Assembly: GCF_003990445.1 (NCBI RefSeq)
Contig: NZ_REEZ01000001.1
Coordinates: forward strand, 310,001 to 374,000
Length of the DNA stretch: 64,000 nucleotides
Direction of reading: 5' to 3'
Source of the DNA: Pararhodobacter zhoushanensis
GTDB lineage: Bacteria > Pseudomonadota > Alphaproteobacteria > Rhodobacterales > Rhodobacteraceae
The notes under the pieces were generated by a model. The model did not search any database. It saw nothing but the letters and a program-made list of their open reading frames with translations, and was not told where the DNA came from. This document shows positions 47,374-56,351 of the stretch, piece after piece. The stretch's first letter is position 1. Each line of letters begins with the position of its first letter. The translations under genes were made by a program, and so were the position numbers.

Positions 47374-49518
47374 TTACATCGGCGGGAGCGCGAAGAACAT
47401 TGTCTCGCCCGAATGATCGTCAACGCCGTCGTTGTCGGTGGCGGTCCACATCGTGCCATCGGCCGCGATGGCCAGACTTTCGACCTTGTCGAGCACATAG
47501 CCGCCGGTCGCGGTCAGATGCGGCAGCAGATCCACCACCAGCTCAGGCGTCACCACTGGCAGTTCGCTGCCCAGAGGCGCGGCGACCAGTTGCGACAGCG
47601 GGATGCGCATCACCTGCTTGATCGCGGCATTGGCGCCCAGCTGGTTGTCGCGTTCGACAACATAGACATAGTCTCCATGGACAGTAATTTCGCTCAACCC
47701 CACCCAGCCGCGCGCGGGCGTCGTGAGCGGGTAGTGAACGGCGCCCCAGTCGCCAGTTGCCGGGGTATAGGCGACCAGCTTGACCAAGCCCGCCGGATCG
47801 TCGCCCCATTCGCGCTGAACGGCCATCCAGAGCGTTCCGTCGATCAGGGTGACGCCCTCGAACCCGAAGCGGGTCTCGTGGGTCAGTAAGGCCTCGGGCA
47901 GCGTAACCTCTTCCAGGATCGCGCCATCGGCACCGACGTGAACCAGCGCATGCGGCACATCGCGGTCGGTGCGACCCTCGCTGGCCAGCCAGAAACCGCC
48001 CTGCCCGTCCAGCGTGATGCCTTCCAGATCCAGATGCTGCGCCGCTTCGCCGTCGCGGGTCACACGGATCGCGCGGGTGATGTGGGCGGGCTGTTGCGCG
48101 GGGTCGATCACGAAGATCGTCGGCTGCGCGCCATAGGCGCTGTCGTTGACGGCATAGAGCATCCCGTCGTCCGACGCGACCATGCCCGAGATCGCGCCCC
48201 ATCCGATCAGTTCGTCGGCTCCGGCCGAGGTCAGCTGCGGATAGGCCGCAGGCGCGTCCTGCAGCGCGTAGATCATCACATGCGAGCGGGCGGCGCCGTC
48301 CTGACCCAGATCGGCCTCATTCGCGGTGACCAGCAGGTTGCGCGACGGGATCGGCAGCACGCCTTCGGGCGCGATGCCTGAGGGCAGCAACTGGCGCAGC
48401 ACCGGCGCGGCGGGGTCGGTCACGTCATAGACGCCGATCACGCTGCCACGCTCGGAGCCGACAAAGATCATCGGCGTGCCGTTGAACGTCCCCGCCGCGA
48501 TGGCTTCCAGCTCGGTGCCCTTCTTGCCTGAACGGCCCTCAGGGTAGTGGCCGATCTCGATGATCGCATGCTCAAGGCTGGAGCCGCTCCCATACGTCAC
48601 CCCGCCGTCGCGATCAAAGATCGTCCAGCTACGGCTGCCGCCGTTCCAGTCGCCCTCGTTCGCGATGGCGACGTGGTCGGCGTCAACCCAGGCGATCTCG
48701 TCGGGTTCGCGCAGGCGGGTGATCGTCTGATCAAAGACCAGTTGGCCGTCCTTGGCGGTATCGACATTCTCGGCCGTCGCCTCGCCCGCGCTGAAATGCG
48801 ACAGCACGGCGCCGGTACGGTCCATGATGACGATGTGGTTGTTTTCTTGCAGCGTCAGGGCAATCTCGCCCGCGTCGTTGATCGCGACGAATTCCGGCTC
48901 GGGATCTTCCGCGCCGATCTCGGCCAGCCCAGTCACATCCGCGCGGATCATCGCGGCGCAGTCCACGGCACCGTCGGTCATCGGCAGGATCGCGACCCAG
49001 CCGCCGGGCATCTGCGGCAAGCCGCCGTCGCCCAGATCTTCGTCACGCTCGTTCTCGATCGCGACGGCAAGGAAGCTGGCGTCCGGCGCAATGGCGACCG
49101 AGTCCGGCTGCCCGCCCAGATCACAACTGTCGGTGATCGCGCGGGTGGCGACATCGACGCTCAGCAGCGCGCCGCCGGTCTCGACATAGCTGGCCGAGGT
49201 GTTCACCGCGACATAGGCCACCGCACCCGCGATCCCGACCGAGGTCGGCTCGCCGTCCAGCGCCAGCGCGCCCAAGGGGAGCGGCTGCGCGGGGTCGGTG
49301 ATGTCGACAAAACCCAGCGAACCGGCGGGGCTGTCAGTATAGACCAGCGTCAGGCCATCTGCCGTGGCGGCGATGATTTCGGACGAGGTTTCCTCGGCCT
49401 CAGGCAGGTTCAGGGCAACCGCGAAAGACGCGATCCGGTTGAAGTTCATCTGCTGAGCGACGGCAGGCACGGCCACCACGGCGAGCAGCGCGGTCGAGGC
49501 CAAGAGGCGGGCGGGCAT
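47374..49518 (-). CDS. Secreted beta-propeller protein with phytase-esterase-like C-terminal domain
   Basis: 714 residues. A signal peptide (1-21, cleavage after AVA) precedes a propeller-like N-terminal half (about 25-420) with repeated blade motifs. The C-terminal half (about 430-714) resembles the esterase-like domain of phytases: GISGMVASDDGMLYAVNDS, LEGITLDGQGGFWLASEGR, GFEGVTLIDG and VESLAIAADGTMWTATDNDG. Acidic loops could bind calcium. A periplasmic or secreted phosphatase/esterase is a reasonable guess; the substrate is not known. It shares a terminator with guaA. Confidence 0.75.
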   Translation of the reverse strand: MPARLLASTALLAVVAVPAVAQQMNFNRIASFAVALNLPEAEETSSEIIAATADGLTLVYTDSPAGSLGFVDITDPAQPLPLGALALDGEPTSVGIAGAVAYVAVNTSASYVETGGALLSVDVATRAITDSCDLGGQPDSVAIAPDASFLAVAIENERDEDLGDGGLPQMPGGWVAILPMTDGAVDCAAMIRADVTGLAEIGAEDPEPEFVAINDAGEIALTLQENNHIVIMDRTGAVLSHFSAGEATAENVDTAKDGQLVFDQTITRLREPDEIAWVDADHVAIANEGDWNGGSRSWTIFDRDGGVTYGSGSSLEHAIIEIGHYPEGRSGKKGTELEAIAAGTFNGTPMIFVGSERGSVIGVYDVTDPAAPVLRQLLPSGIAPEGVLPIPSRNLLVTANEADLGQDGAARSHVMIYALQDAPAAYPQLTSAGADELIGWGAISGMVASDDGMLYAVNDSAYGAQPTIFVIDPAQQPAHITRAIRVTRDGEAAQHLDLEGITLDGQGGFWLASEGRTDRDVPHALVHVGADGAILEEVTLPEALLTHETRFGFEGVTLIDGTLWMAVQREWGDDPAGLVKLVAYTPATGDWGAVHYPLTTPARGWVGLSEITVHGDYVYVVERDNQLGANAAIKQVMRIPLSQLVAAPLGSELPVVTPELVVDLLPHLTATGGYVLDKVESLAIAADGTMWTATDNDGVDDHSGETMFFALPPM

Positions 49519-49615
49519 GGAATTCTCCCTTGAGAAGTGACTGAGCGTGCGCTAGCCCTCGCGCGTCACGGAAGCGCAACGTTTCAGTGACGCTTCGATG
49601 ACAGGACGTGACGAC

Positions 49616-49888
49616 ATGGCAATCCGACTGACCGGCAAACTGATCTGTGCCACCGACGAGCAAGCCGCCCTTGTGCGCGAGTACTTGCCCGAGCATATCC
49701 GCTTGAGCCGCACCGAACCCGGCTGCCTTGAATTCGAGGTAGATCATCAGGGTTCGATGATCTGGAGCGTGGATGAGCGCTTTGTCGATCGCCCGTCCTT
49801 CGAGGCGCATCAAGCACGCACCAAGGCGAGCGTCTGGGGGCAGATGACCGCCGACATCGCGCGCGAATACGAGATAAGCGAGACCTAA
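49616..49888 (+). CDS. Antibiotic biosynthesis monooxygenase (ABM) domain protein
   Basis: 90 residues, a single ferredoxin-like ABM domain of the YgiN type (EHIRLSRTEPGCLEFEVDHQ... VDERFVDRPSFEAHQ). Such proteins act on quinols or aromatic substrates, often with unknown physiological targets. The ATG at 49616 has AGGA upstream; an earlier ATG at 49598 is possible. Two nested hairpin-forming repeats follow the stop (49896-49938). Confidence 0.75.
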   Translation: MAIRLTGKLICATDEQAALVREYLPEHIRLSRTEPGCLEFEVDHQGSMIWSVDERFVDRPSFEAHQARTKASVWGQMTADIAREYEISET

Positions 49889-49895
49889 CGCGGCG

Positions 49896-49938
49896 GGTTT
49901 CCGCCCAAAGAATGGGCTTCACGGCGCGCGCGGAAACC
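49896..49938 (+). terminator. Possible terminator hairpin after the ABM gene
   Basis: GGTTTCCG (49896-49903) pairs with CGGAAACC (49931-49938). Inside, GCCCA (49903-49907) pairs with TGGGC (49913-49917). No T-run follows, so it is either a Rho-type pause site or a processing signal. Confidence 0.4.
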
Positions 49939-49960
49939 TGACCGGCCTGACCTGCGTTTT

Positions 49961-50003
49961 CTCTCCAAACCTCAGGCCAACAACTGGCCAAACATTTGGA
50001 GAG
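49961..50003 (+). promoter_or_regulatory. Structured leader that hides the ribosome binding site of a 43-residue ORF
   Basis: CTCTCCAAA (49961-49969) pairs perfectly with TTTGGAGAG (49995-50003). Inside, GGCCA (49975-49979) pairs with TGGCC (49985-49989) around a 5-base loop, with symmetrical 5-base internal loops. The right arm contains the GGAG sequence that would be the Shine-Dalgarno of the ORF starting at 50009. Folding of the mRNA would block that site, so translation could be controlled by temperature, a ligand, an sRNA or a protein. It could instead be a palindromic DNA operator. Confidence 0.55.
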
Positions 50004-50008
50004 CACCG

Positions 50009-50140
50009 ATGAGTAGCACCCCCTTTCCCCCGTTCGATCTGGAAGCCAAACGCGGCGAGCCCGGCTTGCGCAAGCTCCCTGCAGGCACGCCCGGGCTGGC
50101 CGCATGGTTCGCCCGCCGGATGAGGCCGCAAGTTCACTGA
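50009..50140 (+). CDS. Small ORF, 43 residues, unknown function
   Basis: The ATG at 50009 has GGAG seven bases upstream, and the frame runs to TGA at 50138. The protein is rich in Pro, Arg and Leu, with a basic C-terminus (WFARRMRPQVH) and no membrane segment. It is too short for family recognition. It lies between the ABM gene and the MFS transporter. The good ribosome binding site inside a hairpin makes it more credible than a random frame, but translation is unproven. Confidence 0.4.
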   Translation: MSSTPFPPFDLEAKRGEPGLRKLPAGTPGLAAWFARRMRPQVH

Positions 50141-50228
50141 GCCGACAACGGCCTGCGCGGCTGCGGCAACGCGGGCGGCTGTTGGGCTCGCCATCATCCT
50201 GCGTACTGCGCGCCATTACTGCACCTGT

Positions 50229-50243
50229 GCATCAATTTGATGC
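50229..50243. promoter_or_regulatory. 15-base perfect palindrome upstream of the MFS transporter
   Basis: GCATCAA-T-TTGATGC is perfectly symmetric with a single central base. It lies 80 bases before the MFS start and overlaps a possible -35 box (TTGATG at 50237-50242). A TATGAT sequence at 50258-50263 could be the -10 box, with a short 15-base spacer. This looks like a regulator binding site; the regulator is not known. Confidence 0.45.
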
Positions 50244-50322
50244 GGCTATCCGGCTTTTATGATAGGCGGTTTGAGCGGACGACTCGCACGTCACCGCCGG
50301 ATTGACGCAGCCAGGATGCCAC

Positions 50323-51528
50323 ATGACAGCCATAGACACCGCCCCGCACCGCCCTTCAGCGAACCTTTACCTGCTGATGATCGGGCAGGCGCTGGCCGGG
50401 GCCTTGCCTCCGATCATGGTTTCGCTGGGCGGGCTGATCGGTGCGATGCTGGCACCCTCTCCCTATCTGGTGACGCTGCCGGTCTCGATGTTTATGGTCG
50501 GCACCTGTATCGCCACCCTTCCCGCCGCGATGCTGTTCCAGCGCTTTGGCCGCAAGCCGATCTACATCCTCGGCTCGCTGGTCGCGGTCTGCGGCGCGTT
50601 GCTCTGTGCTTTGGGGGTGTTCATCGGCTCGTTTGGCCTGTTCTGCTTTGGGGCGCTGATGTTCGGGCTGAACATCGCCTGCGTGCAAAGCTACCGCTTT
50701 GCCGCGCAACAGGCGGTCGCGCCGGAGTACCGCGCCCGTGCAGTGTCGATGGTGTTACTGGGCGGAATCGGCTCGGCCATTCTGGGCCCTCAGATCGCCA
50801 TTCATTCCAACGACATGATCATCGGCGCGCCGTATGTGGCGGCGTTTCTGGGTCAGGCGATGCTGGCAGCGGGCACGCTGCCCTTCCTGATCGGCCTGCG
50901 CCTTCCACCGATGCCCGAGCGCACAGCCGCCTCACGCGCCACGCATACCGGGCGTTTCAACCTGCCGCCACTGACCCGCGCCTATATGATCGCGGTGGTC
51001 TGCGGGGCCTTCGCCTATGGCTCGATGACCTTCACGATGACCGCCGCCCCGCTGGCGATGATCGCCTGCGGCTTTACAGCGGGCGACGCGGCGCTTGGCA
51101 TCCAGTGGCACATTCTGGCGATGTTCGGGCCGAGCTTTTTCACCGGACGGATCATTGACCGCCATGGCTACAGGCCGGTGATGGTGGCGGGGATCGTTCT
51201 GGTGGTGATTGGTGCGGTCTTTGCGCTGTCAGGCGAGGCGCGCTGGAATTTCTGGACAACGCTGGTGTTTCTGGGCGTTGGCTGGAACTTTGCCTATACC
51301 GGCTCGACGGTGATGATCGCCCGCGCCTCGGCAGCGGCGGGGTCTGTGGCGTTGCAGGGGCTGGCCGATTTCCTGATCTTCGCCTTTGTCGCCGCCGCCT
51401 CGCTGTTCGCAGGCGTGCTGTTTGCGCTGAGCAGCTGGGCTGTGCTCAACATCACCGTGCTGATCGCCCTGGCCTTGGTGCTGGGGCTGGTGACGCTGGA
51501 TCACCGAAACGCCACCCGGCAGGCCTGA
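50323..51528 (+). CDS. MFS transporter
   Basis: 401 residues from the ATG at 50323 (AGGATG just upstream). Twelve hydrophobic segments are visible and the FGRKPIYILGSLVA loop is the MFS motif A. The central DRHGYRPVMVAG repeats the pattern in the second half. A drug or metabolite exporter of the DHA1-like type is most likely. It is preceded by a palindrome and followed by the MDR reductase gene after about 208 bases. Substrate unknown. Confidence 0.85.
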   Translation: MTAIDTAPHRPSANLYLLMIGQALAGALPPIMVSLGGLIGAMLAPSPYLVTLPVSMFMVGTCIATLPAAMLFQRFGRKPIYILGSLVAVCGALLCALGVFIGSFGLFCFGALMFGLNIACVQSYRFAAQQAVAPEYRARAVSMVLLGGIGSAILGPQIAIHSNDMIIGAPYVAAFLGQAMLAAGTLPFLIGLRLPPMPERTAASRATHTGRFNLPPLTRAYMIAVVCGAFAYGSMTFTMTAAPLAMIACGFTAGDAALGIQWHILAMFGPSFFTGRIIDRHGYRPVMVAGIVLVVIGAVFALSGEARWNFWTTLVFLGVGWNFAYTGSTVMIARASAAAGSVALQGLADFLIFAFVAAASLFAGVLFALSSWAVLNITVLIALALVLGLVTLDHRNATRQA

Positions 51529-51736
51529 TCCCGAAAGCGGCACGCGATCGGGGGACGCGCCATGGCCGTGGTCGGGCTGCCGACGCGTCCGCTGACACTT
51601 GGCTTCGGCTCGATCGTTGCCGGAACCTTCCTGCTGATCGGACTGGGCGCGGCGTTCGGCAAGCGCGCCCCTGTTATCTGGTGGCGAAGTCCTTACCTTG
51701 ATCTCAACACGGCACCGATTGAGGGAAGAGACGACC

Positions 51737-52765
51737 ATGACCCAAACCGACACCACCAACCGCCAGCTCGTTCTGGCCGAACGCCCCAAGGGCGAGCCAA
51801 CCGCACAGACCCTGCGTCTGACGGAGGCCCCGATCCCACAGCCCGGCAAAGGCCAGATGCTGCTGCGCACGCGTTACCTCTCGCTTGATCCCTACATGCG
51901 CGGACGGATGAGCGACGCCCCCTCTTACGCCGCGCCCGTTGAGGTCGGCGGTGTGATGGTTGGTGGCACGGTGGCCGAGGTTGTCAGCTCGGATATCGAC
52001 GGCTTTGCCACCGGCGATCTGGTCCTTTCCGGCAACGGCTGGCAGGATTACGCGCTGTCGGATGGTACGGGCGTGACCAACCTTGGCAAAACGCCTGAGC
52101 ATCCCTCCTGGGCCTTGGGCATCATGGGCATGCCCGGCTTCACCGCATGGGCTGGCCTGACGCAGATCGGCACGCCGAAAGCAGGCGAAACGCTGGTGGT
52201 TGCGGCGGCGACCGGGCCGGTGGGCGCGACGGTGGGACAGATCGGTAAACTCATGGGCTTGCAGGTGATCGGCATCGCCGGCGGCCCCGAGAAATGCGCC
52301 TATGCGGTGGAGGAACTGGGCTTTGACGCGTGCCTTGACCATAAATCCGATGATCTCGCCGCGCAGCTGAAACAAGCCTGCCCCGCCGGGATCGACATCT
52401 ATTTCGAGAATGTCGGTGGCAAGGTGCTCGACGCGGTGATCCCCCTGCTCAACGCCTTTGCACGGGTGCCGATTTGCGGGCTGGTCTCGCAATACAACGC
52501 CACCAGCCTGCCCGACGGCCCCGACCGGATGAACTGGCTGATGGGCAATGTGCTGCGCAAGAAGCTGCGGGTGCAAGGCTTTATCATCTTTGACAATTTC
52601 GGCCATCTCTATCCCGAATTCGCCAAGGCGATGACGGGCTGGATCAAGGACGGCAAGGTCAAGTACCGCGAAGAGATCATCGACGGTCTGGAAAACGCAC
52701 CTGAGGCCTTCATCGGCCTGCTGCGCGGCGAGAATTTCGGCAAGCGCGTGATCCGCGTCAGCTGA
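51737..52765 (+). CDS. NADP-dependent MDR oxidoreductase (CurA/prostaglandin-reductase type)
   Basis: 342 residues. It lacks the zinc-binding cysteines of alcohol dehydrogenases. The N-terminal SLDPYMRGRMSDAPSYA and the nucleotide-binding AATGPVGATVGQIGKLMG, then ENVGGKVLDAVIPLLN, fit the leukotriene/prostaglandin-reductase (LTD) branch, which reduces alpha,beta-unsaturated carbonyls. Cytoplasmic. A strong 11-bp hairpin follows the stop. Confidence 0.88.
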   Translation: MTQTDTTNRQLVLAERPKGEPTAQTLRLTEAPIPQPGKGQMLLRTRYLSLDPYMRGRMSDAPSYAAPVEVGGVMVGGTVAEVVSSDIDGFATGDLVLSGNGWQDYALSDGTGVTNLGKTPEHPSWALGIMGMPGFTAWAGLTQIGTPKAGETLVVAAATGPVGATVGQIGKLMGLQVIGIAGGPEKCAYAVEELGFDACLDHKSDDLAAQLKQACPAGIDIYFENVGGKVLDAVIPLLNAFARVPICGLVSQYNATSLPDGPDRMNWLMGNVLRKKLRVQGFIIFDNFGHLYPEFAKAMTGWIKDGKVKYREEIIDGLENAPEAFIGLLRGENFGKRVIRVS

Positions 52766-52772
52766 CCGGCCC

Positions 52773-52801
52773 CTGCGCTGCCGTGAAATGCGGCAGCGCA
52801 G
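52773..52801 (+). terminator. Hairpin after the MDR reductase
   Basis: CTGCGCTGCCG (52773-52783) and CGGCAGCGCAG (52791-52801) form a perfect 11-bp stem with a 7-base loop, 8 bases after the stop. No T-run follows, so termination is possible but not certain. Confidence 0.5.
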
Positions 52802-52894
52802 CATCGCCCGACCCGCCGCCCCCTTCTTTCCTTGCAATGCGCGCATACCTGCGCAAGGCTTGTCCGAGCACGTCGCGCAAAAGGACAGCAGGGC

Positions 52895-54154
52895 ATGAAA
52901 GTCGTCGTCATGGGGGCCGGTGTCATCGGCGTCACCACGGCCTGGTATCTCGCCAAGGGCGGGGCCGAGATGACGGTGCTCGACCGCCAGTTGGGACCGG
53001 GGCTGGAAACCAGCTACGCCAACGCGGGCGAACTGAGTTACGGCATGACCTCGCCCTGGGCCGCGCCGGGTATCCCGATGAAAGCGGTGAAATGGCTGTT
53101 CATGAAACGCCGCCCGCTGTTCATCTGGCCGCTGATCAGCCCGACGATGTGGCTGTGGGGTCTGAACATGATCCGCAACTGCAATGACGAGGCCTACCGC
53201 GTCAACAAGGGCCGGATGGTGCGGATCTCGAACTATTCGCGCGACGTGATGCCAGACCTGATCGCCGAAACCGGCATCGAATACGACGGACGCGCGCAGG
53301 GCACGTTGCAGCTGTTCCGCACCGCCAAGCAGATGAAGGGCTCGAAGGCGGATCAGGAGATCTTGGCCGAATACGACAGCCCCTACGAAGTGCTGGGCCG
53401 CGACGCGTGCATCGCCGTGGAACCGGCGCTGGCCGAGGTGCGCAGCAAATTCGTCGGTGGGCTGCGCCTGACCGCCGACCGCACCGGCGATTGCCGGTTG
53501 TTCACCATGGCGCTGGCCGAGAAATGCGCCGAGCTGGGGGTCGAGTTCCAGTACGGCCAGTCGATCAAAGGCATCGCCATCGAAAACGGCCGGGTCGCGG
53601 GCGTGGATACCGAGGTTGCCGGGCGTATCACCGGCGACGCCTATGTGTGCGCCTTGGGTAGCTTTGGGCCGAAGGTGCTCAACCCCATCGGGGTCAAGCT
53701 GCCGGTCTACCCGGTCAAGGGCTACTCGGTCACCCTGCCGGTCACCGATGACGCCTTTGCGCCGCAGTCAACGATCATGGACGAGACGCACAAGGTGGCG
53801 ATCACCCGGCTGGGCGACCGTATCCGCGTGGCGGGCACGGCGGAAATTGCCGGCTATTCCAGCCGCTTGGGGCCACATGCCACCGATACGGTGCGCCATG
53901 TGATCAGCGATCTGTTCCCCAAGGGCGGCGATCTGAGCAAGGCCGAGGGTTGGACGGGCCTGCGCCCGATGACCCCCGATGGCACGCCGGTTCTGGGGCC
54001 ATCGCGGTATGACAACCTGTTCCTCAACACCGGTCATGGCACGCTGGGCTGGACGATGGCCTGCGGCTCGGGCCGGGCGGTGGCGGATGTGGTGCTGGGC
54101 AAGACGCCGGACATCTCGTTCGACGGGCTGACCGCCGAGCGCTACGCGCGCTGA
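52895..54154 (+). CDS. dadA: D-amino acid dehydrogenase small subunit
   Basis: 419 residues. The N-terminal FAD motif MGAGVIGVTTAWYLAKGG (about 6-23) is clear, as is the C-terminal block EGWTGLRPMTPDGTPVLGPSRYDNLFLNTGHGTLGWTMACGSGRAVAD, a strong DadA signature. It oxidises D-alanine and other D-amino acids to 2-oxo acids and passes electrons to quinone. The alr gene lies about 50 kb away, so they are not in one operon. The start at 52895 is preceded by AGGACAGCAGGG. Confidence 0.9.
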   Translation: MKVVVMGAGVIGVTTAWYLAKGGAEMTVLDRQLGPGLETSYANAGELSYGMTSPWAAPGIPMKAVKWLFMKRRPLFIWPLISPTMWLWGLNMIRNCNDEAYRVNKGRMVRISNYSRDVMPDLIAETGIEYDGRAQGTLQLFRTAKQMKGSKADQEILAEYDSPYEVLGRDACIAVEPALAEVRSKFVGGLRLTADRTGDCRLFTMALAEKCAELGVEFQYGQSIKGIAIENGRVAGVDTEVAGRITGDAYVCALGSFGPKVLNPIGVKLPVYPVKGYSVTLPVTDDAFAPQSTIMDETHKVAITRLGDRIRVAGTAEIAGYSSRLGPHATDTVRHVISDLFPKGGDLSKAEGWTGLRPMTPDGTPVLGPSRYDNLFLNTGHGTLGWTMACGSGRAVADVVLGKTPDISFDGLTAERYAR

Positions 54155-54260
54155 CGGGCGCGGGCCGGGTTGCCGCAGCGGCACCCCCGCGCAAAGCGTT
54201 TGCCTTGGGCCGGGCCAGCCCCTAGCCTTCGCTCATTGCTTGTTCTGGGAGGGTCAGGCC

Positions 54261-56351
54261 ATGACGACGCACATCCACAAACGCACCTGCAACATCTGCG
54301 AGGCCATGTGCGGCCTGATCATCACCCATGAAACGGACAAGGTTCTGTCGATCAAGGGCGACCCTGACGATCCTTTGTCCGAAGGCTTCCTGTGCCCCAA
54401 GGCCGTCGCCCTGCAGGATTTCCGCACCGATCCCGACCGCATCACCCGACCCCGGCTCAAGGAAAACGGCCAGTGGCGCGATATTGGCTGGGAGGAGGCA
54501 TTCGAGATCGCCGCCACCCGCCTGCGCGCCGTTCAGGCGGCGCATGGGGCGGATGCGGTGGGGGTGTATCTGGGCAATCCCAACGCGCATAAGTTCGGCA
54601 ACCTGATGACCATCCCGCCGCTGGTGCGCGCCTTGGGCACGACCAACCGCTATTCCTCGGCCACGGCGGATCAGATCCCGCATCACGTCGCCTCGATCCA
54701 CATGATGGGTCACCCGATGCTGATCCCGATCCCCGACATCGACCGCACCGATATGATCGTGATCATCGGCGCCAATCCGGTGATCTCGAACGGCTCGCTG
54801 ATGACCGCGCCGGGCTATGGCAAGCGGCTGGATGGGCTGCGGATGCGTGGTGGGCGCGCCGTGGTGATCGACCCGCGCCGGACCGAGACGGCCGAGCGCG
54901 CGGGGGAGCATCACTTCATCAGACCCGAGACCGACGCTTTCCTGATGATCGCCCTGATCCGGGAGATTCTGGCGACCGGGGCCGAGGATCTGGGCCATCT
55001 GGCCCCGATCATCGTGGGGCTGGAGGCGCTGCGCGTCGCGGTTGAGCCGTTCACCGCCGAGATGGCCGCCGAGCGCACAGGCATCCCCGCGCCGGTCATC
55101 CGCGATCTGGCCCGCGACTTCGCCGCCGCCAAGCGCGCGGTCTGCTATGCGCGGATGGGCGCCTCGACCCAAAGCTTCGGCAGCCTGTGCCAGTGGGCAT
55201 CCAATGTGCTCAACCTGATCACCGGGAATTTCGACACCATCGGCGGCGCGATGTTCACCACGCCCGCTGTCGATTACGTGGCGATGACCAGCCGCAAGGG
55301 CCGCACCCGCAGCTACCCCGAGAAACGCTCGCGCGTTTCCGGCCTGCCGCTTTACAACGGCGAGTTCCCGGTGTCAGTCATGGCCGAAGAGATGGAAACC
55401 CCCGGCGCGGGCCAGATCCGCGCGCTGGTGGCGATTGCGGGCAACCCCGTGCTGACCGCACCTAATGGCCGACGGATCGGCAAGGCGCTGGAAAAGCTCG
55501 ACTTCATGGTCGCCATCGACATCCACCACAACGCCACGACCGAACATGCCGACCTGATCCTGCCCGGCACCGTGGCGCTGGAAGAGCCGGTCTATGACAT
55601 GGTGTTCCACAGCTTTGCCGTGCGCAACACGGCGGGCTATGCGCACGGGATTTTCCCGCCGCCGCATGGCAATCCGACGGAATCCGAGATCCTCCGCCGT
55701 CTGACCGCCGCCCTGACCGGGGCGAATGAGCTGGGACCGGACCCCGAGGCGCTGCTGGCGCATTTCCTTGCAACGGGTCCGCATGGAGGGACGGTCAGTG
55801 TGGAAAGGCTGCTGGAAACGCCCGGCTGCGTAGACCTTGGGCCGCTGACCCCGAATGTGGCCGAGCGGTTGGAGACGCCGGACGAGCGTATCCACCTCGC
55901 CCCGCGGGCGTTCCTTGATGACCTGCCGCGCCTGCTGGCCTTCGCCCCTGGCTCGGACGCCGCGCATCCCTTCGTGATGATCGGCCGCCGCCAGACCCGC
56001 AGCCACAACAGCTGGACGCAGAACAGCCCGCGCCTGGTCAAGGGCCGCAACCGCTGCACGGTGCAGATCCACCCCGACGATGCCATGAAGCTGGGCATTG
56101 CCGACGAGACGGCGGTGGTGGTGTCGTCGCGCACCGGCCAGCTGACCCTGAACGCCGAGATCACCGACGCGATGGCCCCTGGTGTCGTCTCGATCCCACA
56201 AGGATGGGGGCAATCGGGCACAGGGCTGAGCGTCGCGGGAGCCTTGGGCACCGTGTCGATCAACGACCTGACCGACGATGCCCGCGTCGATCCGATCAGC
56301 GGCAACGCGGCCTTTAACGGTGTGCCTGTCGCCCTGCGCGCGGCGGGGTGA
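54261..56351 (+). CDS. Molybdopterin-dependent oxidoreductase (DMSO reductase family)
   Basis: 696 residues from the ATG at 54261 (GGAGG 8 bases upstream). The N-terminal 4Fe-4S site is C10-x2-C13-x3-C17-x27-C45, and molybdopterin-binding blocks follow through to the C-terminal dinucleotide-binding domain. At the molybdenum-ligand position the sequence is NRYSSATADQIPHH, with no cysteine or selenocysteine, so it does not look like a formate dehydrogenase or Nap-type reductase. No signal peptide or twin-arginine motif, so it is cytoplasmic. It stands alone without partner subunits; substrate unknown. Confidence 0.8.
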   Translation: MTTHIHKRTCNICEAMCGLIITHETDKVLSIKGDPDDPLSEGFLCPKAVALQDFRTDPDRITRPRLKENGQWRDIGWEEAFEIAATRLRAVQAAHGADAVGVYLGNPNAHKFGNLMTIPPLVRALGTTNRYSSATADQIPHHVASIHMMGHPMLIPIPDIDRTDMIVIIGANPVISNGSLMTAPGYGKRLDGLRMRGGRAVVIDPRRTETAERAGEHHFIRPETDAFLMIALIREILATGAEDLGHLAPIIVGLEALRVAVEPFTAEMAAERTGIPAPVIRDLARDFAAAKRAVCYARMGASTQSFGSLCQWASNVLNLITGNFDTIGGAMFTTPAVDYVAMTSRKGRTRSYPEKRSRVSGLPLYNGEFPVSVMAEEMETPGAGQIRALVAIAGNPVLTAPNGRRIGKALEKLDFMVAIDIHHNATTEHADLILPGTVALEEPVYDMVFHSFAVRNTAGYAHGIFPPPHGNPTESEILRRLTAALTGANELGPDPEALLAHFLATGPHGGTVSVERLLETPGCVDLGPLTPNVAERLETPDERIHLAPRAFLDDLPRLLAFAPGSDAAHPFVMIGRRQTRSHNSWTQNSPRLVKGRNRCTVQIHPDDAMKLGIADETAVVVSSRTGQLTLNAEITDAMAPGVVSIPQGWGQSGTGLSVAGALGTVSINDLTDDARVDPISGNAAFNGVPVALRAAG

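Noticed and set aside
51562-51690. Short plus-strand frame with a hydrophobic stretch between the MFS and MDR genes
   Set aside because: The frame runs into the MDR gene in the wrong phase, has no good ribosome binding site, and the hydrophobic stretch is short; I could not support it as a gene.
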